A stretch of DNA of 64,000 nucleotides from NCBI GenBank assembly GCA_963920665.1, contig OY987273.1, forward strand, positions 1,118,501 to 1,182,500, read 5' to 3'. How positions within the stretch are numbered: the stretch's first letter is position 1; every line of letters starts with the position of its first letter. The notes beneath the pieces are model-generated. The model was not told the DNA's origin. It did no database searches and saw only the letters and a list, made by a program, of their open reading frames with translations. This DNA comes from Straminergon stramineum (Eukaryota > Streptophyta > Bryopsida > Hypnales > Calliergonaceae). A program made the translations under genes and the position numbers. This document shows, piece by piece, positions 9,820 through 21,011 of the stretch.

Positions 9820-11810
9820 ATGGCAAAGGGAGATATCCGGAAACCATTAGTGACGGCACAAATGGTCTGTCCGACCATTCTGAAAAGGCTAAGAGAGTGG
9901 TTGCAGCTAGAAGATGACCTGAGTGAGATAGGGTGTGTTGACCTATTCTTGAAGCCATGGACTGTGAAGAACAATAGAATGATTCAAGAGCTCATTGTAG
10001 GAGGTTTGAATCAGTATGAGTTGATAGTTAGGGGGCTACCTAGAACCTGGACCGATGAAGTTTGGGCCAAGGTATACGGATTCCCCAAGAAGGGATCCAA
10101 GTTAGCTTCCCGAACGAATAAGTTCGCAATAGAAAAATTTAGGAATGCAACCCATTCCAAGGAGGGGTATGCCATTAGCAATTGTCTAGATGCAAGGCAG
10201 AAGCAGGTTCTAGAGTTTCTAATCCCGATCTTATATCCAAAAAAGCCTACCTGGGTTACAGTTACAATAGCCAACACCATCTTTGGTGCCATGGAGGGTA
10301 GACCAGTCAAGTGGGGGAAAGTTATTAGAATAGTAGTCTCCAAGCTTGCAACCAATGTAGGAAAGGCAAAGACTAGCCCAATTGGTCCATACCTATTCCA
10401 CCTCTACCATCATGCGGAACTTTTGAGTGATGCAGAAATGGTAGAGTACACCACTGGATCCACCATCTTGTATTACGGCCTTACAAATAAAGTGGAGGCA
10501 AAACAGTTGGCATTTAAAGAAGACAAAGAGCCGGAAGAGGAGGAGCAGCTCATGGATCGGAGATGAAGTAAATCTACTGATCCGGCTTCACAAGGAAAAC
10601 TCCCTATTTTGGAGAAGGTTCTAGAGGAGCTAGAAGAAGACATTTCCGGGTTCTTCAAAACCGGATTCAACAGGGTCTTGCAGGCGCAAGAGTACCATGA
10701 GAACTTGGCTAATATTCTCAAGAGGATCAACAAGGAGTGAAAGGTTGAGCTAGAGGACATACTCGATGCTGTGAAGAAACTTCCAAATTTGGAAGAGCTA
10801 AGACGGAAGGAGAAGCAGATTGAAAGTCTAGAGAAGGAGAAGACAAACCTTCAAGCTATATTGATTTGGGCACAAGGGGAGTTAGCCATAGCAAAGCAGA
10901 GGGAGAAGGAAGCTCTATAGTTGGTCAAGAATCTATCCGGTCTAGTGGATAGACCCACGGATCTTGTCATCAAGGCCTCTCTAGTCCAAAATCGGCTAAT
11001 AGAGGAAGGACATCTCACCGAATCCAAGGTGGTCCGGATCCTAGTGGACTTCTCATCAAGGATGGATTCCATGCTGAAGGAGATGAGTCAACTTTTGGGG
11101 CGGATTGATCCGGACCGTGTCATGGATTTTTCCAACTTTCTGGAAATCCACTTTGACATGGAAACTCTAGTGAAGTTGATGACATCACTGCCATTGCCGG
11201 CTAGACCGGAAGTCCCTAGGGAGACTCTTTGGCATTCAACCGAGCTCTTTTCAACTCACTTGGAGAAGACCTTTCGGGGGGCATGAAGACAATGCAAGAG
11301 CTAGCCAAACAACCATATGAAGCACGAGAGTTGGCGCCACCGGAAGTTACCATCTCGCCACCGATTCCGACAATTCATCTTCTTGAGAAGGAAACCCTTT
11401 AGTCACCCAAGTTGCTAACCCATAGTGACCTGGCGGACCGGATTGGAGGATTGATGAATCTAGCCCGAACTCATCCGGAAGGTTTTGAGCACATGTAGCA
11501 ACCTCAAACAAGGAAGGAGAGGACCCCCATAGTTTTGGATGACACCTCTCCAAGAGAAGAAGACAAGAGGGAGGTCACTTAGATTGAGAAATCTAAGGAA
11601 GAGGAGTACCAAACCGGATCAGAAGACGAAGAGGAGGAGGAGGACATGGAAGAGGAAGACTTGCCTCCGGAAATCCGGAAGATCCAGACCCGGGAAGTAT
11701 TAATGACGACTCCAATGAAAGCAACTGCAAAAGTGACTTCGAAGGCGTCTACTCGAGCACCAGCAAGTCAAGGCGGGAGCAATCAGAAGAAGGCGCAAAA
11801 GGCGAAGTAG
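9820..11810 (+). pseudogene. Extra ORF downstream of gypsy pol (element A)
   Basis: This is a ~660-codon reading frame in the sense direction between integrase and the 3' LTR, from ATG 9820 to TAG 11808-11810. I do not recognise a characterised family. Residues 1-250 look globular (IVRGLPRTWTDEVW, YAISNCLDARQKQVLEFL, GPYLFHLYHHAELL). An acidic run follows, then a Lys/Glu-rich probable coiled coil (about 10740-10920). A second conserved block is at 10921-11286, and the C-terminus is acidic then basic. In-frame stops at about 10564, 10738 and 10918, and a frame change near 11284, make this copy non-functional. Copies B and C on the minus strand preserve the same order of segments, so the ORF is a real part of the retroelement family. 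A structural or envelope-like role is possible but not shown. Confidence 0.75.
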
Positions 11811-12190
11811 TTAGAATTTAGTTAGTTAGGGTTTGAATTTTGAATCTGATCCGAGTTTCCAAGCATGAGCCCGAATTCCGGATTTGTAGGATTTGACTTT
11901 TTTGGGTTTCTTGGGAAGTTTGTGATTGGTCACCTAGATTTGCAAGTGGCTTTTTGGCTTTGGGTTTTTTAAGTGAGGGGTAGGATGGTTGCCCTCTCAT
12001 TCCGTCCTAGTGCGTATAGTTGGTATCTTGTCATCCTTTCTTTAATATGAGCCACCAAGTGGACATTTGGGAATTAATGTGTTGTATATCCAACTTTCTT
12101 TTGTTTGTTTGTGAGAGCGTTGAAGTGTAAGAGAGGAGGAGAAAAGGAGGAATCTGGATCTGAGGTGACTAGATTTGATTTGGGAGGGAA
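11811..12190 (+). other. 3' untranslated region of gypsy element A
   Basis: This stretch lies between the end of the extra ORF and the LTR. It matches the corresponding stretches of copies B (49009-49401) and C (46089-46477) and ends in a purine-rich GATTTGGGAGGGAA, a plausible polypurine tract immediately before the LTR. Confidence 0.6.
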
Positions 12191-12901
12191 TGTTAGTGAT
12201 GTAGTTTAGGCTTGTGAATACGATATTGCGCATGGTGCCTTTAAAACACTCGAATGGAAATCCGGCAAGGAGTGGCGTGGGTGCCAGTCCAGAATACTAG
12301 GGAGAGGTCCATGCGGAGATAAGCAACCGCCAACAGAAAAATCCCCATCCTAGCCTCCCTAGAAGGTTTGCCAAATCCTAGGATCAATCTAGTGAATGAC
12401 TAACAATCCCCCATCGATTCCGATTTTTGTTGATCTGTCGTTGTAGTGGAGAAGACTGATTACGGCTCTAAGTGACTTGCCTTCCAGATTGGCCATCCAG
12501 GAAGTTGTGAGAGTGTTTCTCGATCTGATCTAGTGCAACATTTGGTCTAAGTGTGTTTTGTGTAGTTTAGAAAGAGAAGAGAGTGTGAGGAATATGAGTG
12601 GTGAGTCCCTACCCTTCTACAAGATCAAAGGTGGACCCTCTGAGAGTAAAACAAAGGCACCAAAAACCAGTGTGTGTGAGAAGTGATGGATCCAGATTTC
12701 AGAAAGGAGTGGATCCAGATTCGATTCCAAAAAGGTAGTAATTCGGAAAAGAGAGAAAAGAGGTGAAGAAAGAGCTTAAGTTGATAAAACGGATAATCTC
12801 GGCTTGCAACAATAGTCTAGATTCCCTTGGAATGATATTTTGAGTCATTTTACAACATTTTGGTGTTGTAATGGTACTTACGCTCCACTGCGCATATGAC
12901 A
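12191..12901 (+). repeat. 3' LTR of gypsy element A
   Basis: About 711 bases, starting just after a purine-rich tract and ending GCGCATATGACA. It aligns with the LTRs at 48299-49008 and 45383-46088 on the minus strand. In those copies the start reads TGTGATGTAG, whereas here it is TGTTAGTGATGTAG, so the exact first base is uncertain by a few positions. No matching 5' LTR exists in the window for element A. Confidence 0.75.
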
Positions 12902-12903
12902 TT

Positions 12904-13391
12904 TAGGGTGGCAACTCATCCTATACATGTCCACTTATTCTAGTGCATGTTGGAAATCCTAATCGTAATGGGATATTCATAAGTCTTTGTTCTATGTATT
13001 TAATCTAGCTAGTTGTAAGACCAAAACAGAGTTACTCCCAAATGACATTTGTCTAGCATACTAACAACGTCTGCCATATTTTTGGTTGTAATTATTGAAC
13101 CAAGTGCTCCAACTTTTCAACAAAGTTTGAAGGTCTTTTCACATAGTAATTAATATTTTCAAGACAACAAAAAAAGATTCATATCATAATCCACGATTAT
13201 AGGGGAAATGGTCATAGGTCACAAAATTTATTATAAATAGTAAAAACATTTATATTTTTGGATTTTTTGGGGGATAAAAAAAAATTACGGGAATTTCTTT
13301 TCTAAATATTTTTTTCAAGGCTCTATACTCACAAGCTCCACACTTGCAGCTCACAAGCTCTCCGCTCCAAGCTCGCATGCTAGCATCATTG
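12904..13391 (-). repeat. Dispersed ~457-bp repeat, inverted copy
   Basis: Read on the minus strand, this begins CAATGATGCTAGCATG and runs through an exceptional run of AGCTTG/GAGCC-type words, ATGGTCATAGGTCAC-type and AATCCACGATTATAGG-type words, ending near ATAGGATGAGTTGCCA. The same order is seen at 60071-60527 and 60528-60985 on the plus strand. It abuts the LTR of gypsy A on one side and the purine-rich tract of MULE copy 2 on the other. Confidence 0.75.
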
Positions 13392-13439
13392 TAATTTTCA
13401 ATTATAAAATTCAGTTTTCTTCATAATTGTAAGTATTGT

Positions 13440-13700
13440 CAATTACTGACATCCTCCCCCCCAAAAAATGGGTAAAGTAAAAGAAATGGGAAAAGGAATA
13501 AAATGGGGAAACCCAAAGAATGGGGAAAGAAAAAAAAGGGGAAAGGAAAACAAATGGAGAAAGAACAAAAAAAAATGGTAAAAAATGGGGATAGGATATC
13601 TAAATAGAAAAGGAAAAGGAAAAAAAATGGGAAAATGAAGGGGACTACATTGGAATTAAAAAGACTACGAAGACGTTTTGAAAATGGGAAAATACTTAGA
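13440..13700 (+). repeat. Purine-rich (G/A) tract beside MULE copy 2
   Basis: The plus strand is almost exclusively A and G, in ATGGGGAAA/GGAAAA-type words. A matching tract (61135-61550) lies at the same position relative to MULE copy 3. The apparent Phe/Pro/Leu-rich minus-strand frame at 13439-13777 is the translation of this tract and is not a gene. Confidence 0.7.
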
Positions 13701-13849
13701 AATATAGTAAGAGAACACAATTTCTTATTCAAATATGCTTTACCAAAATAGCATATACATTTGTACAGTATAGTCATTTATATGAATTGACAACAAAACA
13801 ATTGACTTATGAAAAATACTTCTACATTTCATAATTGAAGTACAAAAAT

Positions 13850-16800
13850 AAATGTAGCCATGCCTATTCTGGAATTGTAATGATTCTTACTCGAACTAGA
13901 AGTAGCATCTGATCATTGAAGTTGCAACTAGGTGTATGAATGAATTTATCTTCATGGATATCCATTTTGCAAAAGTACTTATACAAGTAGTATAGGTGTT
14001 TGCAATTCACATATTGTTGTCAACCTCCAATAGCAAAAACAACCATATTCAAGAAGTTTGGGCATGTGCATGTGGGGAATATATCCACTGTAATTCGATA
14101 GATGCTTTTGTTAGGGTTTGTCCCTATCTCCAGAGCCACTATTGTACCAAAGCGTGGAAAGGGGAGCAAGGTCTCTTCCACAATTTGCCCTCTAACATTT
14201 CCGGCACTTTTCTACTTGTTTTGTTGTTTTGTAGTTGATGCATTGGCTATCCTTTGAATGGTTGTTTTGTTCCTAATCATTGGTTATGCATCTAGGTCTT
14301 GGGCATTGGTTAATCATACAAGATGGTTTGGAAAATTTTGGACATATTGAAGAGTTGCCATGGCCACAATGTCAATCATTTTTGGAGGGAAAAGGCTACA
14401 TGCTATAGTAATAGAGTCTCCTCCCGATCGAGGTTGGTCCCACTTAGAATGAGCCAAACCTTTGGTACCTCAAGCCAATCAATGACCCACCTCTTTTTCA
14501 TATCTTTCACACATCGTTTAATGTCGTCCCAATAGAACCAGAAGGCCAACACCACCTCCTACTTACTCCCATAATCTTTTTTTCTACACCAATAGGTTAG
14601 AGCTAGTATACCTTTCCTTCCCCTTACAATTCTTGAGGTGCACTTGATGTTGGACGTCAGCTGTTGAGCTTGACATCTTGTATTGGATTTGTGGTTGATT
14701 CTAGCAATGTGCCACTTGGAGGTGTCACAATCACTTTCAAATGCAGTTGTAACATGTCTAGAGTTTTGGGTTTGAGGCTATTCACTTGGGCCCTCTAAAG
14801 ATTGAAGAGAAGCCATTGTGGACCTTATTTGCACATACGGTTAAGAAAAGTTGACTTTGTCTGGTCTATGTGAATCTCTAGCATCACTAATGGGTATGTT
14901 CAACTTCCTCTTGGTACTTTCAAAGATTTCTTCTCCTTCCAAGTGTGGTATTCTTGTTCCCACCCCCTTTGCTTCAGGCAATGTGTTCAATACTTCTGCG
15001 ATTTTCTTGGGACATCTACTTCGTCTCTAAGTTTGAGCTCCCCTTTTGATGGCCTTGATCTAGATGCATGTCCTCTGAGGTATGCCCAGTAGTTGGTCAT
15101 TTGCATCCATGCATGAATGTTGTCATCGCAAGTGGCATCAAACAAGTTGTTTCCTAGCTTTCCCGACATTTGAAGCCATTTGTTGTGAATAGTTTTGGAC
15201 AATTTGCAAAAAGGTAGGTCGGTCATCTCTTCCAAATTTAATTTCTAAAAATCCATCCACAACAATACATGAGTGCGAACATCCAATTTCATTTTTGGGG
15301 TTCAATAGCCTATATATTCATCCAAGAGTCCTTGCAAATGTAGGATTGTTGTTTGCATACTAAGCAAGACATTCATGATTGTAAAAATACTAAAGAGATT
15401 CACTTCTCTACAAATGAGCATTAGATGAAATGTCTACCTTAGAGGAAAAAGACTGACAAGAGATTCTCAAGAGGGGGGGTCCAAGAGCTCTTTTTTTAGT
15501 GGAAGTCTCCACAAAAAGGAGTAACATTTGGCACCCCAAAACCTTCAGTCAAATCCAACTGAGGTTTAAGTGCCTTGTCTTTGAACCCCTCATTTGGGTA
15601 TCCTCTTACATGCTCATCAATAATTTTGAAAAGTTAAAGTAATTCCTACTTGAATATTCTCAATCAAAATTGCCACGTACATGCCTCTAAGTCAAGAAGG
15701 GTACACGACTATTTTTCAACAACTACTTTAGATAGAAGAAACCATGTACTTCAAAATCAAATTACAAATTCGCTTACCATAGTCATGAAGCCTCCCCACT
15801 AGAGGTATTGAAAATGCCAGAATGTGAGCCAATGGTCCAAGTGATGAAGATCTTCTTCACTTGCACACCCGACAACAACCACCAAGATTGGATTGTGAGG
15901 TATTGAGTCTTTGCTTCATCAGTAGTCTTTGATTCTTTGTATTGCTTGTATAGGGTAATGTATTTTTGGTGGAATGCTTCTTTAATGTGCTTCTGGGTAT
16001 GTTTATGAAGAGAACTACTCCAATGCAACAAGCAAGTCCTCTCATGATTCTCCATTTTCTCATCTGGCAACCTACTTCGATAGACAACCCATATCGCATT
16101 CCAATTGGCCATAGCATGATCTGCCATGAATCCTTTGAAGTTGGTATGCTCCACTCCATGTTGTGCCAAGACCGTGTTCAAAGATCTGCAAAATTGGACT
16201 TGGATCTCTAAGTTTTCCAATTGCATATCGTAGGTTGCAATGGTCATGACCTTTTTGTACTTCGTATCGTACACATGGTAAGCCATGGTACTCCACTTGT
16301 TCACATATTTGACATGGTCAAACATTATCCATGCGTTTTGCAAATTTCCTCTTGGTTGCATTCATTTGATGAGGTCACTCCACTTCTAGGTCCTTCTGTG
16401 AGCACTTTGAAAAGGTAGACCTTCTCCTTTCCTTGTCTTGGGAAGACATTGTCATGTATGAACTCGAACTTTGACTCTTTCTTAATTGTCATAATGTTGT
16501 CGATGACCCCTCCCTTGTTGTTTGAACGAAATGATAATATGACATTCCTAATGTTTGGATTGCTTAGATACATGAAGCAATCCATCACTTCCTCTAATTC
16601 CTCTCCCTTCAACATCTCTTTCTCCCCCTCTCCATTGTGAAATAAATAGTTCATGAGGAACTCTTTGCTCGTAAAGAGCGCAATTGCAAAGTTGGTGGCC
16701 ATTGGTGTTTTGGTCACCTGTTGCACAATGAGTCCTAAGATTTTCTCTATAGAATCTCTATACATGCCCTTTGCTACAAGGTGCATATGATCTCTAAACT

Positions 16801-17929
16801 GGATAGCGGCCCTAGTCATTTTTTCATTATTACAATATACATAGTATATTCTAGCATCACATGTATTCAAGTACATGAGGGGCTCTTGCAAACTTTGCAT
16901 AGTAGAGTACAATCTTTGGGAGGACACCCCCTTTAGCAAAAAGAAAGGTTGTGTAAGTGGTCCACTCTGTTTCATTCATTTTCCAAGCCCTCTTTACATA
17001 ATCACACTCCTCATTCTGACAGGGAAGGTGGCCATTGCAGTATGACTTCCGGAACTTGAGGTTGTCCGAGTTGTGAATATTCATGGGCATCAACTTACAC
17101 CATGGGTGTCTATTGTACCACCTATCCATTGCCTCCAAGTTCTTGGCCACCGAGGATGAAGATGAGGATTGACATGGAGGCATTTCGAAGATGACGTCCC
17201 CATTGAAATGTGTTGGCAAGTACTACACACAATGGTGCTTCACGGCTTTGACATCCATGCTGGACAACTCATTCTAAGAATGCTGAATGGTTGCCAACCT
17301 CTTCAAGCACTCCATTACGCTCACTTGGTGTGTAGGAGATGGGTGCATAGGAGGACATGGTAGTAGAGACATCGTTGAACTATTAGAGGGGGTGTTTGAT
17401 TCTGATTGGATAGAAGCCTTTTCACTCGATTCGAAAGGCATTGGATGTTGTTGCTTTTCAAGCATTAAGTCAAATGACTCACCTTTCGATTCACTTGACA
17501 ATTCTATAATGGATTCTAATATCTCTACCTTCACTAACCATAGAATTGTACTATCAAGGAGCAATGGGAAGATCACATGAGGTAGACTCGTTGAAACTAT
17601 ATGTACAACATAAGGAATGTCGACTGTAGAGTTATGTGAATGTTGACTCTAAATTTTGTTGAAACCCCCAACATGAAGAGTGGAAGGCCATAAGCCTTGT
17701 AGTTCCTCGAGGCTAGGTACAACAATGGCCTTCTTCCTCTTGGTAGTTGACAAGAGAAATGGATTGCACCAATTCACCTACTTGAGACAATTTTTCTTTT
17801 CAATGTAGATGGATGACTCTACAAATCTAAAGCAGATGCGTAGGAGGTGACTCATGACTTTGGCAGGTTCTCCATCATCTACGGGAAACACCAGCGAAAC
17901 ATCTTGACCATGCACTCTAATACAAGCCA
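13850..17929 (-). pseudogene. MULE transposase pseudogene, copy 2
   Basis: Read right to left. The first exon starts at ATG 17929 (MACIRVHGQDVSLVF). The body runs 17576-16325 with several frame changes and includes the Cys/His finger SYCNGHLPCQNEECDY. The catalytic block at 16361-15783 has HVYDTKYKKVM (first Asp, about 16268), FMADHAMANWNA (second Asp, about 16121) and the CX2H motif TCLLHW just after. An intron follows, then the exon at 15235-14500, whose GNNLFDATC motif is shared by all three copies. A badly decayed SWIM region lies at about 14130-13860. Multiple frameshifts make it non-functional. It is convergent with copy 1, with gypsy A and a 457-bp repeat between them. Confidence 0.8.
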
Positions 17930-17959
17930 TCCTCACAAAACAAGGACAAGAGCTAGAGG

Positions 17960-18960
17960 AATGTAAGAGGGAACGAGACTCTAAGAACAATGAAGGCAAC
18001 CAAATTTTTGTGGCCTTATATAGTATCATATTTTCAAGAAAGTTAAACTTTTGTGAAGAATAAGATAATTACAATGGGTATATGAATTTTTCATCTAAAT
18101 GAAGCAATGAAACCCATCGTCATAGGAAATTATATTTTGTGCACCGCCATCTAGAGTGTCATTTATTATGTGTTGAGAACTGTGGAAGAACTCAAATGAC
18201 CCGAGCATTGAATTCCTATTGTCCTCAAAATAGATGCTAGAGATCCCACCCCTCTACATTGGAAGTCGGCAAAATTAATTGCAACGTATGTGTTTGAAAT
18301 CACCAAATTATTTCAACACTCCTTCTTAGCACATTGAAAGGATTGTTTTGAACAAGAATTTCTGTCCTAGATGGCTACATGCAGAAATCAACTAATGGAA
18401 TTCATGTTGAACGCCTAGGTAAAAGAGCTTGAACCATTTCATAAGTTCTATAGTTGCATCCTACCGAAGTTCATTTTCGTTGGTTGGTTTCATTTAGCTT
18501 GTGTAGAGGAGAAGGTTTGGTCTTATGTCAATTTCTTGCACCCCATGCTTGTAGAAACACCAAGTGCTAAACTTCAGCCGATTGATGTGAGGAGGAGAAA
18601 GAGGTGTCGTAGTTTTCATTTCTCATCATTGAAGGCTCTCAAGAAGTCCAGGATGAATAAGAAGAAGGTAGTGTTCAAGACTTCTTAGTCTACACCTAGA
18701 GAGCTCAAGAAGTCCCTTTGCTTTGTTGGTGGAGGTAGTGGAGGAGAGGAGGGCATTGTCGACAAGAATGTTGGTGGAAGCCATGACATGCCACAGGAAT
18801 CAAATGTCGTCCAAAATCACGAATATGTGGACTCTGCCACCACCGTGAATATTTCTTACATTTTTGTTGTTTTACTGTTCTATTCTCAATTGAATTTAGC
18901 CATCTATCTCTTGTGGAAAGGATAGGTATGCATCCAAGGATGAATTCGTGCAACATCTAT
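17960..18960 (+). other. Degenerate coding-like sequence, unrecognised
   Basis: Around 18400-18860 the plus strand reads as a stop-interrupted protein with a Phe/Trp-rich block (FIFVGWFHLACVEEKVWSYV) followed by a Lys/Arg-rich block and a Gly/Ser-rich tail. No family was recognised. It may be an upstream part of the element gene at 21-26.3 kb, but no splice path can be drawn. Confidence 0.3.
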
Positions 18961-20130
18961 GTCAAAGGGAACAATTAAAAATATAAGATTACATAGGAGT
19001 TCTTCACTTTTAAAATCAACTAGACCAGAATCTTTAAAGTCTATGCTAGAGAGAAGGATTCATGATGGGAGTCCATCACTCGTTAAGAAATATAGGTTGT
19101 GTCATTTTGAAAGAAACCTGTAGTCATATTGGTTATGAATCAAGTCTTTCATATAAGAATGTTTTGAATATATAAATTGTAATCCAAAGAAATAGCAATT
19201 TGAAATTTGAAATCATATTTGAGTTCTCATTGAACTCCATAAAAAACCTTAGGAACTACAAAAAGGAAGGGAATAAAAATGAAAAGAGAAACTTTTTTAG
19301 TTTTTTAAAGTAGTTCGAAGCTGGGGTGCCACACTTATCTGTGCCTGGCGCACCACCATGTGGGTCCTTGTGTTTATCGCCACCACCACAATTGCAACAC
19401 AAGTTAAGCAAGTATATACAATTAGACAGTCCTTAAGCTCGCTCAAGATTCACGAATTGAAAGCTACTTTCTATTTCTACAAACAACCTTGGTTATATGA
19501 TAACTAGATAAATTCAAGTCCAACATAGAAGTAAATAGACAAAGGAGAATAACCAACCCTTGTGGCCACCAGTTGTAAAAGTCGCATGCAAAGGGCAGGG
19601 TGTGTGGCCAGCGATACCCACGATTTCCTATCGTTCATGGACTGTTAGCAAAAGAATCGGAAGGAGTATAGGTTGCCGCCACGAAAATTGGCTTTGCCAA
19701 TTTGGGAAACTCAACTGCCTTACTGAGAATGTGGACTTCAATCTCCACTGAGCAAAAGCAATGATGAGTTGTAGTCACGAACGCGGGCTTGTCCTTGCCT
19801 TTTTTCTTAAGCTCCAGCAAGCACCTCTCACCGCCAACCAAAATCTATCTCTTGCATTCGTATGTTATCACTCACAAGCTTACAAATTCTATTGACATGA
19901 GGCATGGTCAGATGGAGGACAAAGCTTTGGACATGAAGACAACCCAAAGTCTTGCAAAGGATGGAGAAAAGGACAATGACAAAACACCACCACTGCAACC
20001 AAGCAAAGCTTCAAGCCATCTCAAGGTACCATTTCCTTAAACTCTATGTCATTCTACATTCCCTACCTTCCTCTTCTATCCTCAACTAGATGCTCTAATA
20101 GTTGAGTGCACATCTAAGAGAATTTTGCTG
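18960..20130. other. AT-rich intergenic sequence, nothing recognised
   Basis: Short frames in several phases, none with a protein signature. No terminal repeats or RNA genes were seen. Confidence 0.4.
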
Positions 20131-20154
20131 ATCAAAAGATCATGTATGATGGCA

Positions 20155-20845
20155 TGGCATCTTCATGTGCACAAGGTGGCAGTCGTTGTGCCCCACACCA
20201 CACCGCTTCTCCTTCACATTCTCTTGCTTCCCCCCGATAAAGTTTAAGAGAAGGCTTGCACTTAGTGCCCAAGACTCCCATGTGCTAGCTAGTTGCCCAG
20301 CTCTTATGTTTGAGATGTTGCGATGAGAAAGTTTGGTGGTGTGCATAGCTGGGGCAGTCACAACGTGCAAGGTGGTAGTCACAATTGGCCATGCCAAAGC
20401 CATTCTCTTTCAAATTTTTTTTTACTTCCTCATTACTAAGTGTATGGCCAAGGCTCTCATTCGCTAGCTAGTCTCCAACTCTTGAGCTTCCCAACCTCGT
20501 CAAAAATTTCTCCAAAATCCAAACTTAGAAAAAAAGGGTCCCACTTTGGAGGGGTGGAGCTAGCATGTTCAAAGGGCCAATCGAATCCAACTGACCTTTG
20601 AGGGGTGCCAGCTCTACCGCCCTAGAATGGAACCCCAATCAGTGATGAAACCAAGACAAGAGAGTTTGGTGGTGCACGCAGCTAGGGTAGTTATAGCATG
20701 TAGGGTGGTAGTTGCGGTGCACCACGCTGCAGCCATTCTCTTTCAAATTTTTTTTGCTTCCTCATCACTGAGTTTGAAGGTAGGCCTACGCTATGTGCCT
20801 TGGGCTCCCATGTGCTAGCTAGTTGTCGAGTTCTTTTGTTTTGCA
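20155..20845. repeat. Three diverged copies of a ~180-bp repeat
   Basis: The phrase GCTCCCATGTGCTAGCTAGT (or variants) recurs near 20274, 20456 and 20804. The preceding GCCATTCTCTTTCAAATTTT block occurs at about 20399 and 20731 and in weaker form near 20215. The first two copies are contiguous. About 130 unrelated bases (20500-20640) separate the third. Confidence 0.65.
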
Positions 20846-21011
20846 TTAGTTGCGAGTGTAGGTTGTGATGGAGAATATTTAGCCATTGACTGTTTTGACA
20901 ATTCTGCTTCAATTTCTACATTTGTGTGATGTCTTCGATTATTATCCAATCCATGTGTTCGTCATCCTTTTTTAGTTTTTTAATTTGCACGCATGATCAT
21001 TTGCAACCCAT

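Noticed and set aside
13439..13777. Phe/Pro/Leu-rich membrane-like protein on the minus strand
   Set aside because: It is only the translation of the purine-rich tract; the same effect occurs at 61027-61326.
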